Part shown: positions 45,610 to 58,022 of the stretch, piece after piece
How the letters are laid out: each line of letters starts with the position of its first letter
Numbering within the stretch: the stretch's first letter is position 1
Source: Rehmannia glutinosa
Lineage: Eukaryota; Streptophyta; Magnoliopsida; Lamiales; Orobanchaceae
Direction: 5' to 3'
Assembly (NCBI GenBank): GCA_016081115.2
Contig: CM071933.1
Location: 58,852,660-58,916,659, forward strand
DNA length: 64,000 bases
Translations under genes and position numbers: made by a program
Notes under the pieces: generated by a model
What the model saw: only the letters and a program-made list of their open reading frames with translations
Told to the model about the DNA's origin: nothing
The model's database searches: none

Positions 45610-48600
45610 CAAACATAATCTTCAAAGAGGGGTTCTTTGGACTTCCTTCCCCTATTGCAGATTCTCCCTTCTTCGCCTCCTTATTACTTCCTTCTGCTTC
45701 TCCTTTCAGTTCCTTTAAGGCCTCATCTTCCCCCTTGTTGGCATCATAGGGTCAGGACAGGGAACAAACCACTCAGAATGAAGTCCAGTCGGCTGTTGGT
45801 TGAATTGTGCTAGATATCTACATTGGAGTAAGCTGTCCAGAATTCTGACCGTGTAGCCTTTGACTCAGCTGCAAGTAACTTCATTTCTGCCATAAGAAGA
45901 CTGAACTTGTGGTTCTTGTTGTCCTCCAGGCATGCAATTTCACTCTGATGGTGCAGATTGAGCAACTCCAGGTCCGACTTTTGAGAATCTTCGATTCTGA
46001 CCATGCATTCCTTCTACCTCTGCTAAGATTTGACATTATCCACACTCCAAACCAACAGCTCTGCGAACAATGCTTTGAAGTAATGGACTTGCTCTGAGCG
46101 CATTGCAGTCTGATGTGCAGCCCATTCCCTGGCCCGTAAGACAACCCCTCAAATATTTACGCTGATTGTTGCATCACGGTTGTCCAATCGGAGATCCAAC
46201 GATGCATGGTGGCATTCCTTCTTCTCAATTTTGTCACATATTTTCTTGAACGCATTACGGAACTCGGCTGTGGGAGCCTACTCTTCTACCGGCCATTACG
46301 GTATCAAAGTCAAATCCCATCGGCACAATCATATCAGATGGAATTATGGGATCTTCCTGCACAATGTATTTCTCCTATTCTCGGGCAGATTGGGCATCTA
46401 TATGAGGCAGTTCAGTAGTGAAAGGGAAGATGTCTTCAAAAACATCATCTCGAACGAGAGGGATTCCCGGAGGTCCACGCTGGGGGGCCTTTCCCTTGTC
46501 TTGCTGCAATGTGTCAGCTCTTTCTGCCTCTGTTGAGCCAGCCTCATCGGCAGTTAAAGCAGCCGTGGGAGCCTGCAGTTGAGTTGTTGGAGTCTCTGCT
46601 TTGAGAGCATTTGTAGTAACTGTCACCGATCGGCGTGTTTCACTGAGCGATTGTGTCGATCTGCTTACTGATCGAGCCTCTGTGTGTTAACAGCTTCGTC
46701 GGTGTCAATGGATTTTTCTTGTTGACTTGAGCCCTCAACTGTCTCATAACAACGTCATCGGAGTGTGATGTGGCCAATGGGGATGGCTCATCATCAAAAT
46801 TTAATCTCATCGGAGTTGTTTTATCACTAACTTTGCTCTGTGAGTTATGAACATCCTCAGCCTCGTCCTCCGTAGAATCTCCAAGATGTTTGGACTCGGG
46901 TTCATCCTATGATCCCAGAAAAGTTGTGTCAATATATTCTTGGGAGTCATGAAGGGTGTTGATCTCCTCTTCTTCACCAGCTCCCTCCATTTGAGGAATG
47001 TTCTCCTGTTCCGGTTCTTTACCTAAGGAAGTCTCAACCTCCTTTAGGCCTTAATTACCCCCAGCAGTCTCAACCGTTGTAGGGCCTTCAACATTTATCC
47101 CTTTGGCAGACTCAGCTACCTTAGGGTCTTCTGTGGCATCCTTCGGAGTCTCAACTCCTAGGATTGTACTTTCATGGCCAATAGTCTTAACTCCCATGGC
47201 CTCTTTCCCATCATTTGCCTTAGCTGCATCAGCAGCTTCATTAGCTTGCACATCAGAGGAAATCTTAGCTGGAACAGTCTCAACCATCCAAGCTTCATTA
47301 ATTTCATTATGCTTATCAGTTGTTTGCTCTCTTTTGCCACCTAACTGCGTAGTTTTGTCTCCCACAATGTCCTCCGACCTAGCTGTGGTGGAGAGAACTT
47401 CCCCTCAGCTGGCACACCAGCTAAGTTAGTGGTTGTGGGGTTACTCTGTTCCTGAGACACAACTGTGTGTCATGTTGAGTAGTCAGCCGTTGGGGCAGGT
47501 GTCTCAACACCTTCTTCGGGGGTAGGCTTGGCTAGGGTGCCCCCTACATCTCTTTCCTAGCTTCATCGCCGGTCCCCTGAAAGCTATCTTGAGATTGCAC
47601 AAGGGATGTGGTCGCAACAATATCAATTGCGATCTTCTGCGCTTCCTAAGGGATCAGATCGAGGAGATATTTGGGAAGACTCTCCTAGACCTTCCTGAAG
47701 ATGTTGCTCGTGCATAGTTCGAGATTCTTTAATGGCTTGTTGGAACTCGGCCTTTTCAACTGCCGCAGTTGGGTCCATCTCCTCTGATTCTATGACATGT
47801 TCATGGCTCCCCATATACATACACATCTTTGATTTCTCGAGGGATTTGGCTTTCTCCAGGGCTTTCTCCTTCTCATCCTCTCTAATAGCATGGAGGACAT
47901 CCATGCAGTACTCTTCATTCAGGGCATATTGGACAGAGACGTTTCCTAGGAAGCTTAGGAGCTCCTCCTCTTCATTAATGTACTCAGGGTGAGCGAATTG
48001 TGTCTCGAGTAGTCTACCTTCCATCTCTTCCATTCCCTTAGCCTCTGCTGGATGTCCGGATAGACTGGAGAATACATTATCACATCATCGTCATCTTCTC
48101 TGTCCTCTGGAATTGTTGCCAATGGAGCTTGCTCCTCCTCAGGTTCATGGGCATCAGTTTGAGGGGATGAGACACCTTTTTCTTCATGTGTATTGGCTGT
48201 CTTAGCTCCATCCATCTCCATAACTGACTCCCGGCAGCTGGGTCTTCGACACACTCAACATCAGCAGTCTTCTGGGTATCATCAACCTTTTCTTGAGACT
48301 ACTCCTCTTGAGCATCAACAGTCTCTTCGGGCTTCTCCAGCTGAGTGCCGGCTTGGCTGGCTTCTCCAGCTCCGATTGCTTGAACAAACGTTTTCGTTTT
48401 GTAGCAACCAGGGAAATCTCTGACTCCACATTTTGAGGCTCTTCAAGAGTGAAGGCCTGTGTTTCAATATCCCTTTTCTTCAATGCAGTTGCCTTACGAG
48501 TCTTGGCAGTGAGCCTTTTCTTCACGACTGTAGAAGGAAGTAGGGGTTCCTTGTCAGTCTCGGCTGTGGGGGAAGGGGCTTGTGATTCGGCTGCTTGGGC

Positions 48601-49996
48601 AGGTGCCTGAGGTTTGGCTACTAGGGCAGGTGCCTTCTTTGATTTGGTTGTTGGGACAGGAGCAGGTTTAGCTGCCGCAACTCTCTTTTTCGAAACAAGC
48701 TTAGGGGAGAGAGTTGGAGCAGTCGCAGCTGTATCTTCTATAGGGTCAGCTGATTGCCCCTCACTGGTATCAGCTTTCCTGGCATGAGCCTTCTTCTGAG
48801 CGCCGTAGAGGTTTGCCTTAAACATCCTCTTATTTGCATGAAAGGGCTTCCCATGGCGTAGGGCTATCCCTTTTATCTCCATCAAATATCCAATCACTAG
48901 GCCATACCCCAAGGAGCAACCGAAAGTCCCATCATCCTTGACAGACTTGTTGATTACGTTTTGACAGATTCAGCTGAAGACGAACCTAGCCCAGTTTACC
49001 TTATTTTCCTCGATTATAGCAGCCATCACCATCAGCTTAGTCCGTGATAGCTGGTTGAAGCTCCCAAATTTCACGTCTACATACTTGGACACAATGTCCA
49101 TCAGCTTGTGGTAGTCATCCTTAATCAGCTCCTTTTTAGCTGTATAGACAGTTTTTGTAGCCGACTTGGGCTTGGCAATTTCCTTCCAAGCTGCAGCCAA
49201 GTTCACGTCTTTCTCGGCTATGTCCTTTAGTCCTTCGGTCCGCAGCTTGCAATGGTCAGCAAGGTCCTTTGCAGTGATTTTGATGTCCTTGCCATGAACA
49301 AATGAGCGAATCTCATCATCGTGTACTTCAACATTGACGTAAAACATAACGACCTCCTCCAAGTAGGTGTGGGTGAACTCCATTGAGAGAAAGTCCTTCA
49401 GACCGGACTTCTCAACCTTTTCAGCAATCTTCTTTACTAGGGCCTCATCAACGTCCTACTTTATCATTCCTTTGAAGTCCACTGAAGCACCGGAATGGAT
49501 CTTCTCTGAGAGCTTAGCGCAATCATGTGTAGCGGCCATTTTCAAAGAGAATAAACGGTGAAAAATGTGAAAATCTTGAACTTTGAAGGTAGGGTTTTGA
49601 ACAGTTGCAGAGAGAAATTCTTTTTGCTTGTTGAAGACGAGAGTATTTTGTGAGGAGAGAGAAAATGTATTTTTTGGTTTATATGGGACTTAAAAAGACG
49701 GTTTTTAGAGTTTGAATAACTTGATCAAAATCAACGGTCAAGGTTGAGTCTTCAAAACCGCATTAATTTCCCCACATTAAATGCAACAGTATTTATATCC
49801 AATCATGTGTTTTACTGTGCAACATTTGTACTGACAATCATAATTACGCTGACGTCATCCTTAAAAATATTATTGTTTGAATAAAACGACTGCGTTTTGT
49901 CATCTAAAGTGGCTTAACTCTACTTATCTCTTCTTGTAAGATCACTCAGTTGTCAGCTAACTCGATACATCTGATTTCCCAACTAGGCTGTTTCAC

Positions 49997-51283
49997 TTAG
50001 CTGAAATGTGAAACTTGCTCATTTTCCATTCTCTCTTCTTTTGTCTCTGTTGATTGAGTCTTCTGAGAATCATAACTCAGCTCAATTAACCCTAGCTCAT
50101 TCTTGAGCTCTTCAAACCTTAATTCACATAAGGGCTTTGTGAATATGTCAGCTAACTGCTTATCAGTTGAGATGTATTCCAAGGTGATGTCTTTCTTTTC
50201 AACATGATCACTTATAAAATGATATTTGACATCAATGTGCTTTGTTCTTGAATGCAACCCTGGATTCTGAGTGATTGCAATAGCATTAGTGTTATCACAC
50301 ATAATTGAAATTTCTCTTTCTTCAATATCATAGTCTCTCAGCTGTTGTCTCATCCATAAGACTTGGGCACAACAGCTGCCTGCAGCTATGTACTCTGCTT
50401 CAGCTGTGGATATATTTATTGAATTTTGTTTCTTGCTAAACCAAAAAACTAATCTGTTTCCAAGCATTTGACATGTACCTGATGTACTCTTCATGTCAAC
50501 TCTACATCCATCATATTCTGAGTCTGAGTATCCTATCAGCTTGAATCCTCCTTCCTTTGGATACTATAAGCCAACTTCTTAGCATCTCTTCAAATATCTT
50601 AGGATTCTCTTAGTTGCAGTCATATGACTCTCTTTTGGTGCAGATTGAAATCTAGCACATACACCTACTGCAAAGGTGATGTCTGGCCTGCTTGCTGTTA
50701 GATAGAGCAATGATCTAATGAGGGCTCTATATCTAGTTTGATCAACAGCTTTGCCATCTGCATACATATCCATCTTGACTGATGTATTCATAGGAATCTT
50801 CACTGATGACTTCTCTTCCATACCAAACTTCTTTATTAAATCTCTGGTATACTTGATTTGGCTTATAAACGTTCCATCGTTCAATTGCTTGACTTGAAGT
50901 CCTAAGAAGAAAGTCAGCTCTCCCATCATGCTCATCTCAAATTTGCCTTGCATAAGGTTTGAGAACTTGTCACACAGCTCTTTGTTTGTGGATCCAAAGA
51001 TGATATCATCAGCATATATTTGGACAAGCAGTATACTCTTTCCATCTTGAATCCTGAGGAGTGTTCTATCAACCTTGCCTTTGGTAGATCTATTGTCAAT
51101 TAGAAACTGAGACAATGTATCATACCATGCTCTTGGTGCTTGTTTCAATCCATACAAAGCTTTCTTGAGCTTGTAGACTTCTTCCTCTAGCAGTCCATTT
51201 AGAAATGCACTCTTCACATCCATTTGATATACAATGAAGTTCTTGTGTGCAGCATAAGCAAGAAACATCTTTATTGTTTCCAA
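49997..51283 (-). pseudogene. Sirevirus-like pol: reverse transcriptase and RNase H
   Basis: RT: VYQMDVKSAFLNGLLEEEVY, LKKALYGLKQAPRAWY and the catalytic YADD in QIYADDIIFGS. About a dozen residues normally present between LLEEEVY and the KLKKALYG motif are missing, a small deletion. RNase H (50494-49997): FWFSKKQNSINISTAEAEYI, CDNTNAIAITQNP, ADIFTKPL. A frameshift or stop separates the two at 50495-50578. The style is that of the Sirevirus lineage. Confidence 0.88.
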
Positions 51284-52146
51284 TCTGGCAACAGGAGCAA
51301 AGGTTTCATCAAAATCTATACCTTCTTCTTGGCTACCAATCTTGCTTTGTTTCTTACCACATATCCTTCCTCGTTCATCTTGTTCTTAATACCTACTTAG
51401 TACTAATAACATTTTGGTGGGTTGGCCTTTGAACTAATTCCCATACTTTGTTTTTTTCAAACCGATTCAGCTCTTCTTGCATGGCCTGAATCGAGTGTGT
51501 GTCTTCCAATGTTTGAGACACATCTTTAGGCTCTATTTAGGAAATAAAACAAGTGAACATTGCTTCATATTGTGCTCTAGATCTGGTTCTTATGCCATCT
51601 CTAACATCTCCAATAATTAACTCAGGTGGATGGTCTCTCAGCCATCTCACATCAGGTTGGGGTAGGTCTGCTCGATTCAGCCGTCTTGCAGCTAAGTTGT
51701 CTTGAACTTCCTTTTCATCTTCATTCAGCTATAGACCTTCCAACTGTTTTTGAGATTCAGCTATCTCATCATCATCAGGGTTGAGTGCTCTCACTTCTGC
51801 TTCAACATAAGGACTCTTTTGCATAGTTGGTTGATTCTGCTTATCAGCTAACTCATCAATGTCTTCTCCATTCATATTTGGCTCATCAAATACCACATGG
51901 ATAGACTCTTCTGTGACCATAATCCTCTTATTTAGAACTCTGTAGCTTTACTTTCAGCTGAGTATCCTAAGAAGATACCTTCATCACTTTAGCATCAAAA
52001 GCCTTCAAATTGTCTTTGCCATTGTTGTGGATGAAGCATTTACATCCAAATATCTTGAAGTATCCAACGTTTGGCTTTCTCCCTTTCGAAATCTCATAGG
52101 GAGTTTTGGTTAATTGCATATTGATCATGCATCTATTCTGAGTGTA
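51284..52146 (-). pseudogene. Sirevirus-like pol: degraded linker between integrase and RT
   Basis: This is the part that should encode the integrase C-terminus and the RT N-terminus. Recognisable pieces (VVFDEPNMNGEDIDEL, the NVGYFKIFGCKCF-like stretch near 52050, and DGIRTRSR-like near 51590) are spread over several frames with stops. Confidence 0.6.
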
Positions 52147-52878
52147 TCATGTTGTATTTATGGCTTCAGCCCAAAATCTCTTAGGTAATGCAGCTTCATC
52201 TAACATAGTCCTTGCAGCTTCCTTGAGAGTTATGTTTCTCCTTTCAGCTACTCCATTCTGCCGTGGAGTCCTTGCTGCTGATAACTCATGAGCAATACCA
52301 TTTTTAACACAATACTGAGTTATAATCCCATTGACAAACTCAGTTCCCCTGTCAGATCTTAATTTTATAATGATTTGACTCTTCTCATTTTGAACTCTTC
52401 TCATCAGCTGAGGCAACTTCTGCAGTATTTCTTTCTTTTTACACATGAAAATTGTCAATGTATATCTTGAATAGTCATTCACCACCACTAAGGTGTATTT
52501 CTTTCCACTAATGCTAGCTGGTTCAACAGGACCAAATAAATCCATATGCAACAGATGCAATATCCTGGTTAAAAAAGGACTTGGCTTATCCTTGAATGAT
52601 GATTTGATTTGCTTTCCTATCTGGCATGCATCACATATGCTTTCTTTCTTGTACACTGAGTCTGGCAATCCTTCCACAAGATGACTCCTTGCTAGCTTGT
52701 TGATTGTCTTGAAATTTAGGTGACTCGGCTTCTTATGCCACAACCAACTAGATTCGGCTGTACTCTTTGCTAGCAGACATGTGCGTGGTGTAGCAGTAGA
52801 CCAATCCACTACATACATATTCTTTTGTTTTGTATCTTGCAGCACAATTTCATTAGATTCAGCATTTTGTTCTGGCAT
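52147..52878 (-). pseudogene. Sirevirus-like pol: integrase
   Basis: The HHCC finger (WLWHKKPSHLNF...CDACQIGK) is followed by the DDE core (HMDLFGPVEP, LRSDRGTEFVN, TPRQNGVAERRN). The frame is open for 243 aa and ends at a stop before the C-terminal part. The finger starts WLWHKKPSHLNF where the usual form is WH.RLGH, so the first histidine pair is altered. Confidence 0.88.
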
Positions 52879-53000
52879 ATTCCCATGTTGAATCCTACAT
52901 TGTAGTCTTTGTCACAGAGTTGGCTGATGCTTAACATGTTGAAGTTGAGGCCTTCAACATAAGTAACATCTGTGATTTCTAGTCCATTCTTCTTGATGGA

Positions 53001-54400
53001 TTATGTGCCTTTGATCTCCTCTGGAGCTTCATTTCCTCCAAATATGACTTTGGCACCTTTGACCTCCTTGAATTTTAACAGATTTCTTTTACTTCCTGTC
53101 ATATCTCTGGAACAACCACTATCCATGTACCAGATTCCTTGGCACTCAGCTGTTCCTTGAACCTCATCTTCTTGATCTTGTTCTTTAGCCATGAGGTAGA
53201 TCAAAGCCTCTTCCTCTATATCACTTGAGTAGTGAGCTTCACTACTATCTGAGTCTGCTGCATCTTTGCACTTGACTGGCTCAGCAGTCTCAGCAGCCAA
53301 CATGGTTTTCTTCTTTTCTTGTCTTCTTTCTCTGACTCTTCTTTCTTCCTCATTTCTATATTTGTTGACTGGTGGATAGGAACAGTCAACAGCAAAGTGT
53401 CCTGGTTGTCTGCAATTCCAACACAAGTTTTCAGCTCTCTGATCAGTTCTTTCTGTCCTCTGATTATTAGCTCTCTGATGTTCTGCTCTCTTGGGCAGCC
53501 TATCCTCCCTTGCTTTGGAAAGTGCTGAATGTCTCCTGGAGGTTTCAACCTTGTTTATTTTATAGTTCTTGTTAAAGAACTTGTTGAATCTTTTTACCAT
53601 GAAGGCAATTTTCTCCTCGTCAATGGTCTCCTTTGGCTCAGCTTTCTTCCCATCACTGGCCAATAATGCAGTTGTTTTGGGTACAACTGTTTCCTCTTGT
53701 TCTTTCCTTCTCAGCTCCTTCTCAGCTCAGACTCATAAGCTTTGAGGTCTGAGAATAGCTCATGATTAGATGTTCTCGAGAGGTCGATTGAATGTCTCAA
53801 GGCCATGATCTTCATTTCCCATTCAGCTGGGATGGCTCTTAGTATCTTCATGCACATCTTCTTCTGAGTGTACTCTTTCCCAAGAGCTGAAAGCTCATTT
53901 GTTATCTCTGTGAATCTGGTATCCAACTGATCCAGACTTTCACCTGCAAACATTTTAAAATATTCAAATTTTTGAACAACAACAGTTAATTTATTCTCCT
54001 TAATCTGTTTTGATCTTTCACAAATCAGGGTTAGTTTATCCCAGATTTCTTTGGCTGATTTGCACGACTTGACTTTGTTGAACATCGCCTTGCCCAACGT
54101 CTTGTAGAGAATATCCTTGGTCACATTGTCCAGGTTATATCTCTTTTTATCTTTATTATTCCATTCAGTGCGAGGTTTTTCAACCTTGGTTGGTCTAGCC
54201 TCTACAGCAGCTTCCTCTCCTTCATCTGCAGCTGCTCTTCTTACAGCACTATTAACTTTGAGTATTTCCAATGGCCCATCCTCTATCACAAGCCACATTT
54301 CATCGTGTAAAGCGGGTAGATGATCCTGCATACGAATCTTCCAGTCATCAAACTCTTCCACAGTGAACATTGGAATATGAGTTAGATTTGCTTCCATGAT
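53001..54400 (-). pseudogene. Sirevirus-like gag and protease
   Basis: Gag from about 54400 (MEANLTHIPMFTVEEFDDWK), with the UBN2-type region (KSAKEIWDKLTLICE, LDQLDTRFTEITNELSALGK), ends at a stop at 53711. A second frame (53663-53001) holds the zinc knuckle CWNCRQPGHFAVDC and the protease motif WYMDSGCSRDMTG, where the usual active-site triad DSG is intact. Gag and protease are now in separate frames. Confidence 0.88.
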
Positions 54401-54484
54401 AATAAATTTGCTTTTACAGATGAAAGACATTGAAAACACAAATGTTAAATCTTTTGAAAGAGATTGAGATCTAGTTCAGTAACC

Positions 54485-55948
54485 AGAGTTGATTCAAATC
54501 AGTTGTGTCCTTGTGGGACATCTAGGTTGGCTATGTTCAACAAAGTTACCCACTCAACAGATTCGACTAAGCTGTTGATAGTATAACTTGGTTGCGTCAG
54601 CTAACACTTAATTTTAGTTGATTTAGTTTTTAACAGCGGAAGACTTAAAATCCTTTGTTTGATTAAAGCTCGTTTTTAACACTTGTTTTAGCACTTATTA
54701 TGATAAGTTGGATAGCAAAATAACTTAACAACAGATATAAAAAATATAAACAAGAAAGTAAATGCTGAAAGTAAATGACACAAGTAGTTTTATAGTGGTT
54801 CGAGGATAGGGTAATTACTCTAATCCACTCTTCTCCAACTCCTGGAGGAATCCACTAGGTAAAAGATAAAGTTACAAAGTAGTTATCAGTCTATAGACAA
54901 CCTTGATCACACAGTTGGCTTCTCCTGCGACTCAGCTTATTCACAAGACAACTACCTTGCTACTTCAGCTTCCTTCAAGTCTTTGGATTTGATCACACAG
55001 CTTTCCAACAAAACTTGAATCTCCTATTTCGACCTTGAACCTTCCTACAACTCGTTCAACTTGGAGAGTATACCCCTTTTGTTCTTTAAACGTTTCCTCT
55101 TCAACTGGTTGAAGTAATCTTTCCTTCACATCATGTGTTGGATTGAGTTCCTTCAAGTTTTAGGCTTGAGGAATTTTCTGGATAAGCTTGAGAATATTAC
55201 AGGTTTTACTTGCTTGATAATAGCTTGATTCGTTTGTACTAGGTTCAGGTAACCTTTTCTCAAATGCTTCCTCAGCCTTTTATAGTGCTCATTTGAAAAT
55301 TTGTCCGTTGAAGAGATAGGCTATTTTCAAATGACACTTTTTATTCGTTGGCTTGTCTTTTCTTGGTCTGCAGCACTTGTGATGTTGACCCTTCCTTGTA
55401 TTAAATGGCTTTGCAGCTTTACAGAATCTGACACATTATTTAGTGTTTCTCATTGGCTTATTCCTTTTGCATATTTCTGGGCCAAACACTTTAAAACCTG
55501 CCAGCTTGCACATATTATTATATCGAGTAATATTCTTGATTTCCTTCTAACGGATCAATGTCAGTTGTCTTGACTTGACTGTTGCCTTTACCCCTGTTGA
55601 CTTGAGTCTGCTCCAATCATGAGAATGACTCAACTGCCACTTCAACTGTTAGACTTGGCTCCTTTCACTGACTTAATTGACACTTCTTCATATTTCACAT
55701 ATCTATTCATCAGCTGACTCTCCTTCAGTCGAGTCCTTGTCTTCCTTCTGGGCCATACTGAGCTGACACACAGCAGAGTCTTCACTCTAGTCTGCAGTTG
55801 ACTTCTTGCATTCTTTGACTTAGCTGACTCGACTCAGCTCTTTTAATCCTATCTATTACAACATAAAATTACAAGAAAAATGGGGTGCCAACTTCCTAGT
55901 CTAAGTTTTACATGGTATCATTAAAATCTAACAATAGATCTCCTAATA
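54485..55948 (-). repeat. 5' LTR of the Sirevirus-like element, truncated at U5
   Basis: It matches 40099-41556 with many substitutions and small indels. The first 93 bp of the 3' LTR (plus orientation) and the primer-binding site are absent. The plus-strand end reads TCCTAATA where the other copy has TTCCTAACA. Confidence 0.85.
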
Positions 55949-56031
55949 TATGGTAAGGATGTATGCGAGGGTTAGATAAGAGGGCGTGACTGACTATTTC
56001 ACTGTCGTGAAGTTGATGGAGACCATGTCAT

Positions 56032-56238
56032 TTGAATGGTGTACCTGAGCAAGGACACTATTTTGTGACAGGCGATTTCACCACGGCTGTGGAGGTCCCT
56101 ATGATCAGTTATGTTGACTATTCGACTGCACTCTATCAGATATGGCTCATAGAGCAGATAGAATCAGATGACAAGGAGGAGGATCCAGTTGAGGATCCGA
56201 GTGACAAGCCAGAATCGGGGGGAAATACTGATAATTGA
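56032..56238 (+). other. Leader ORF fragment of the Tekay-like element
   Basis: Between the resumed leader and gag lies a 68-aa frame with YFVTGDFTTAVEVP, YVDYSTALYQIWLIEQIE and an acidic tail (EEDPVEDPSDKPE). A similar acidic ORF ahead of gag occurs in other plant Tekay-type elements as far as I recall; its role is unknown. The upstream part was probably cut off by the copia insertion. Confidence 0.4.
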
Positions 56239-56510
56239 TAGGGTTATCCACAAGAGATATAAAAGTTTATTAGTTACTAGTACTTAATCATATGTTTAGT
56301 TTGCATTCCTTTTGGTTATTTTCTTTATAACTCCTTGATAAGGATTTCATATTTATAATAGTGGAATTTCTCTATCTTTTGCACGAATTCGTTTATGTAT
56401 CGATGCTTACCGATCATATATTATATTATATATGTAATTTTTTTTATTATGATTTATTTTTCACATCTCACATGGTGTAATAACGACATTAAACCTTTGA
56501 CAATAGGAAA

Positions 56511-58022
56511 ATGCCACCTAGAAGAGAATTTCTAGATAGGAATCAAGTTCTGACCGAACCTCGTATGATGGCTGCTAGTGGTGCCGAAAATGTCACACAT
56601 CATTTGAAACACGGAATGGAGTACACTAATAACCAGTCCCAGATGGTCGAACAGTTTCGTCGATACTCACCACCGAGGTTCATAGGTCATGAAGATCCCT
56701 CCTACGTGGAAGAATGGTTCCGAACTTAAGAGAAAACCTTTCGACTCATTGGTTGCACTGATGCACAAAGGCTTATTTGCGCATAATATCAACTTGCTAA
56801 AGACGCAGACCGATGGTGGGAAGGTTATTGGAGGAGGAGACCTATTGAAGAAAGGGATACTTTATCTTGGAATGCTTTTAAAGATATCGTCAAGGCACAA
56901 CACTATCCCTAGTTTTATCGAGAACAAAAGTAGCATGAGTTCTGGAATCTGAAGCAAGAAGGGCTGACTGTAACAGAGTATGAAAGGAAATTCAATGACC
57001 TAAGTTTCTTTGCCACACACTTGGTGGATTCAGATTCTAAGAAAGCTCGGAGGTTTTGCACGGGTTTATGACCAAGGATCCATCATATCCTTACTAGTCA
57101 TGGAGACTTATCGTATGTTGAAACAGTGAAACGGGCTCAAGAGATAGCTGCAAGTCACGACATGGAAACAAGAGATGCTGAAATCTTGGGAAAGAGGAAA
57201 TTGTATGGACCAAGTCAAAATAAGGGTGGCAATCAGGACATAAATCAGAAGCAGGAAAAACACGGAAAAATTGAAGTAAGGATAGAACCTAACAATCAGT
57301 CTAACAAGCCCATGTGTGCCAACTGTGGGAAGAATTACGGGGGAGAGTGCCTAGCTGGACATGGAAGATGTTTTCGATGCAAGAAGCCATGACATAGAGT
57401 CTATGAATGCCCTCTTAACAACTTTGAGCAGGCAAACAAAGGTCAGACCTCAGGAGGGAATACTCGGGTATTTGCAATGAGCCAGAAAAGGCTGAGGAGA
57501 ACCCAGGCACCATGACAGGTATGCTATTAGTGTTTAATATACCCGCATTAGTGCTTTTTGACACTGGAGCTACGTATCTATTCATATCTAAGAAATTTCA
57601 TGCTCTAACTGGAAATAGAGATGTAAGAGTAAAAGAACCACTTGCGATTAATGTACCTTCAGGAGAGATAATATATACTAACTCAATGATTAGAAATGCA
57701 CATATAGATGTGAATGGACATAACCTAGAAGCCGAACTGTATGTGATTGACATGAATGATTTTGATATAATTTTGGGCATGGATTGGTTGACGAGGCATC
57801 GAGCGAATATTAGATGTCAGGAGAGAGAGAGAGAGATAACTTTAAAATTATCTGAGGATAGAGTGACAATTATCTATGGAGTAAAGCCTGGTAAGGTACC
57901 GCGAGTCGTGTCAGCAATGAAGGCATTGAAAATCCTTAAGAAAGGCAATTGTCAAGGATGCCTGGTCAGTATGGTTGGTAATCAATCAACTGAATTATCG
58001 ATTGAAGATGTACCAATTGCTG
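56511..58022 (+). pseudogene. Tekay-like gag and protease, truncated
   Basis: Gag: MPPRREFLDRNQV, FRRYSPPRFIGHEDPSYVEEW (56511-56729), then frameshifted pieces up to 57392. The zinc knuckle region is CANCGKNYGGECLAGHGRCF, with a second knuckle CFRC broken by a TGA (57390). Protease 57512-58022: LFDTGATYLFIS with the active Asp, then IDMNDFDIILGMDWL. Coding stops at SIEDVPI near 58020, where the next element begins. Several stops and shifts make it non-functional. Confidence 0.82.

Larger units (their letters stand above)
41841..49540 (-). pseudogene. Extra ORF region of the Sirevirus-like element, downstream of pol (split by a gypsy fragment)
   Basis: Same strand as pol, from about 49540 to 45610 and from about 42415 to 41841. 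Pieces: MEFTHTYLEEVVMFYVNVEV...NWARFVF (49383-48970), which resembles the putative plant transposon protein domain found in the second ORF of some Sirevirus-type elements; a Lys/Ala/Pro-rich basic region (48912-48300, SKKRVAAAKPAP); an acidic region (48254-47623); more low-complexity and coiled-coil-like sequence (47365-45810); and finally a charged C-terminal coiled coil (42395-41841, ending EEERRRKQPRR). The parts lie in at least four frames with several stops. This position is that of the 'env-like' ORF of Sireviruses, but I see no membrane segment or envelope feature, so I do not call it env. Confidence 0.6.
40007..55948 (-). mobile_element. Sirevirus-like Ty1/copia element (TSD TATGG), itself containing a gypsy fragment
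   Basis: This 15.9-kb insertion sits in the Tekay leader, with TATGG on both sides (40002-40006 and 55949-55953). Without the nested gypsy piece it is about 12.7 kb, long as in Sireviruses. LTRs: 40007-41556 (1550 bp) and 54485-55948 (1464 bp, 93 bp missing at the U5 end); they differ at many positions, so the insertion is older than the small copia. The polypurine tract TCATCAAAAGGGGGGAAAT abuts the 3' LTR. Minus-strand order is gag, protease, integrase, RT, RNase H, then a long extra ORF region. No primer-binding site remains. Confidence 0.88.
36844..58022 (+). mobile_element. Tekay/Del-like Ty3/gypsy element, 5' part, split by a Sirevirus and 3'-truncated
   Basis: The 5' LTR (36844-39625) is followed by a TATCAGAGC-type primer-binding site. 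The leader is interrupted at 40006 by a 15.9-kb copia and resumes at 55949. Gag and protease follow (56511-58022), and then the element stops abruptly at another gypsy's 3' end. Reverse transcriptase, integrase and the 3' LTR are missing. The lineage is inferred from the LTR end GTCGTTACA and the gag/protease style. Confidence 0.72.

Noticed and set aside
46180..48423. Plus-strand frames of 70-120 codons
   Set aside because: They are antisense shadows of the minus-strand extra ORF region, with Ser/Leu-rich composition typical of antisense frames.
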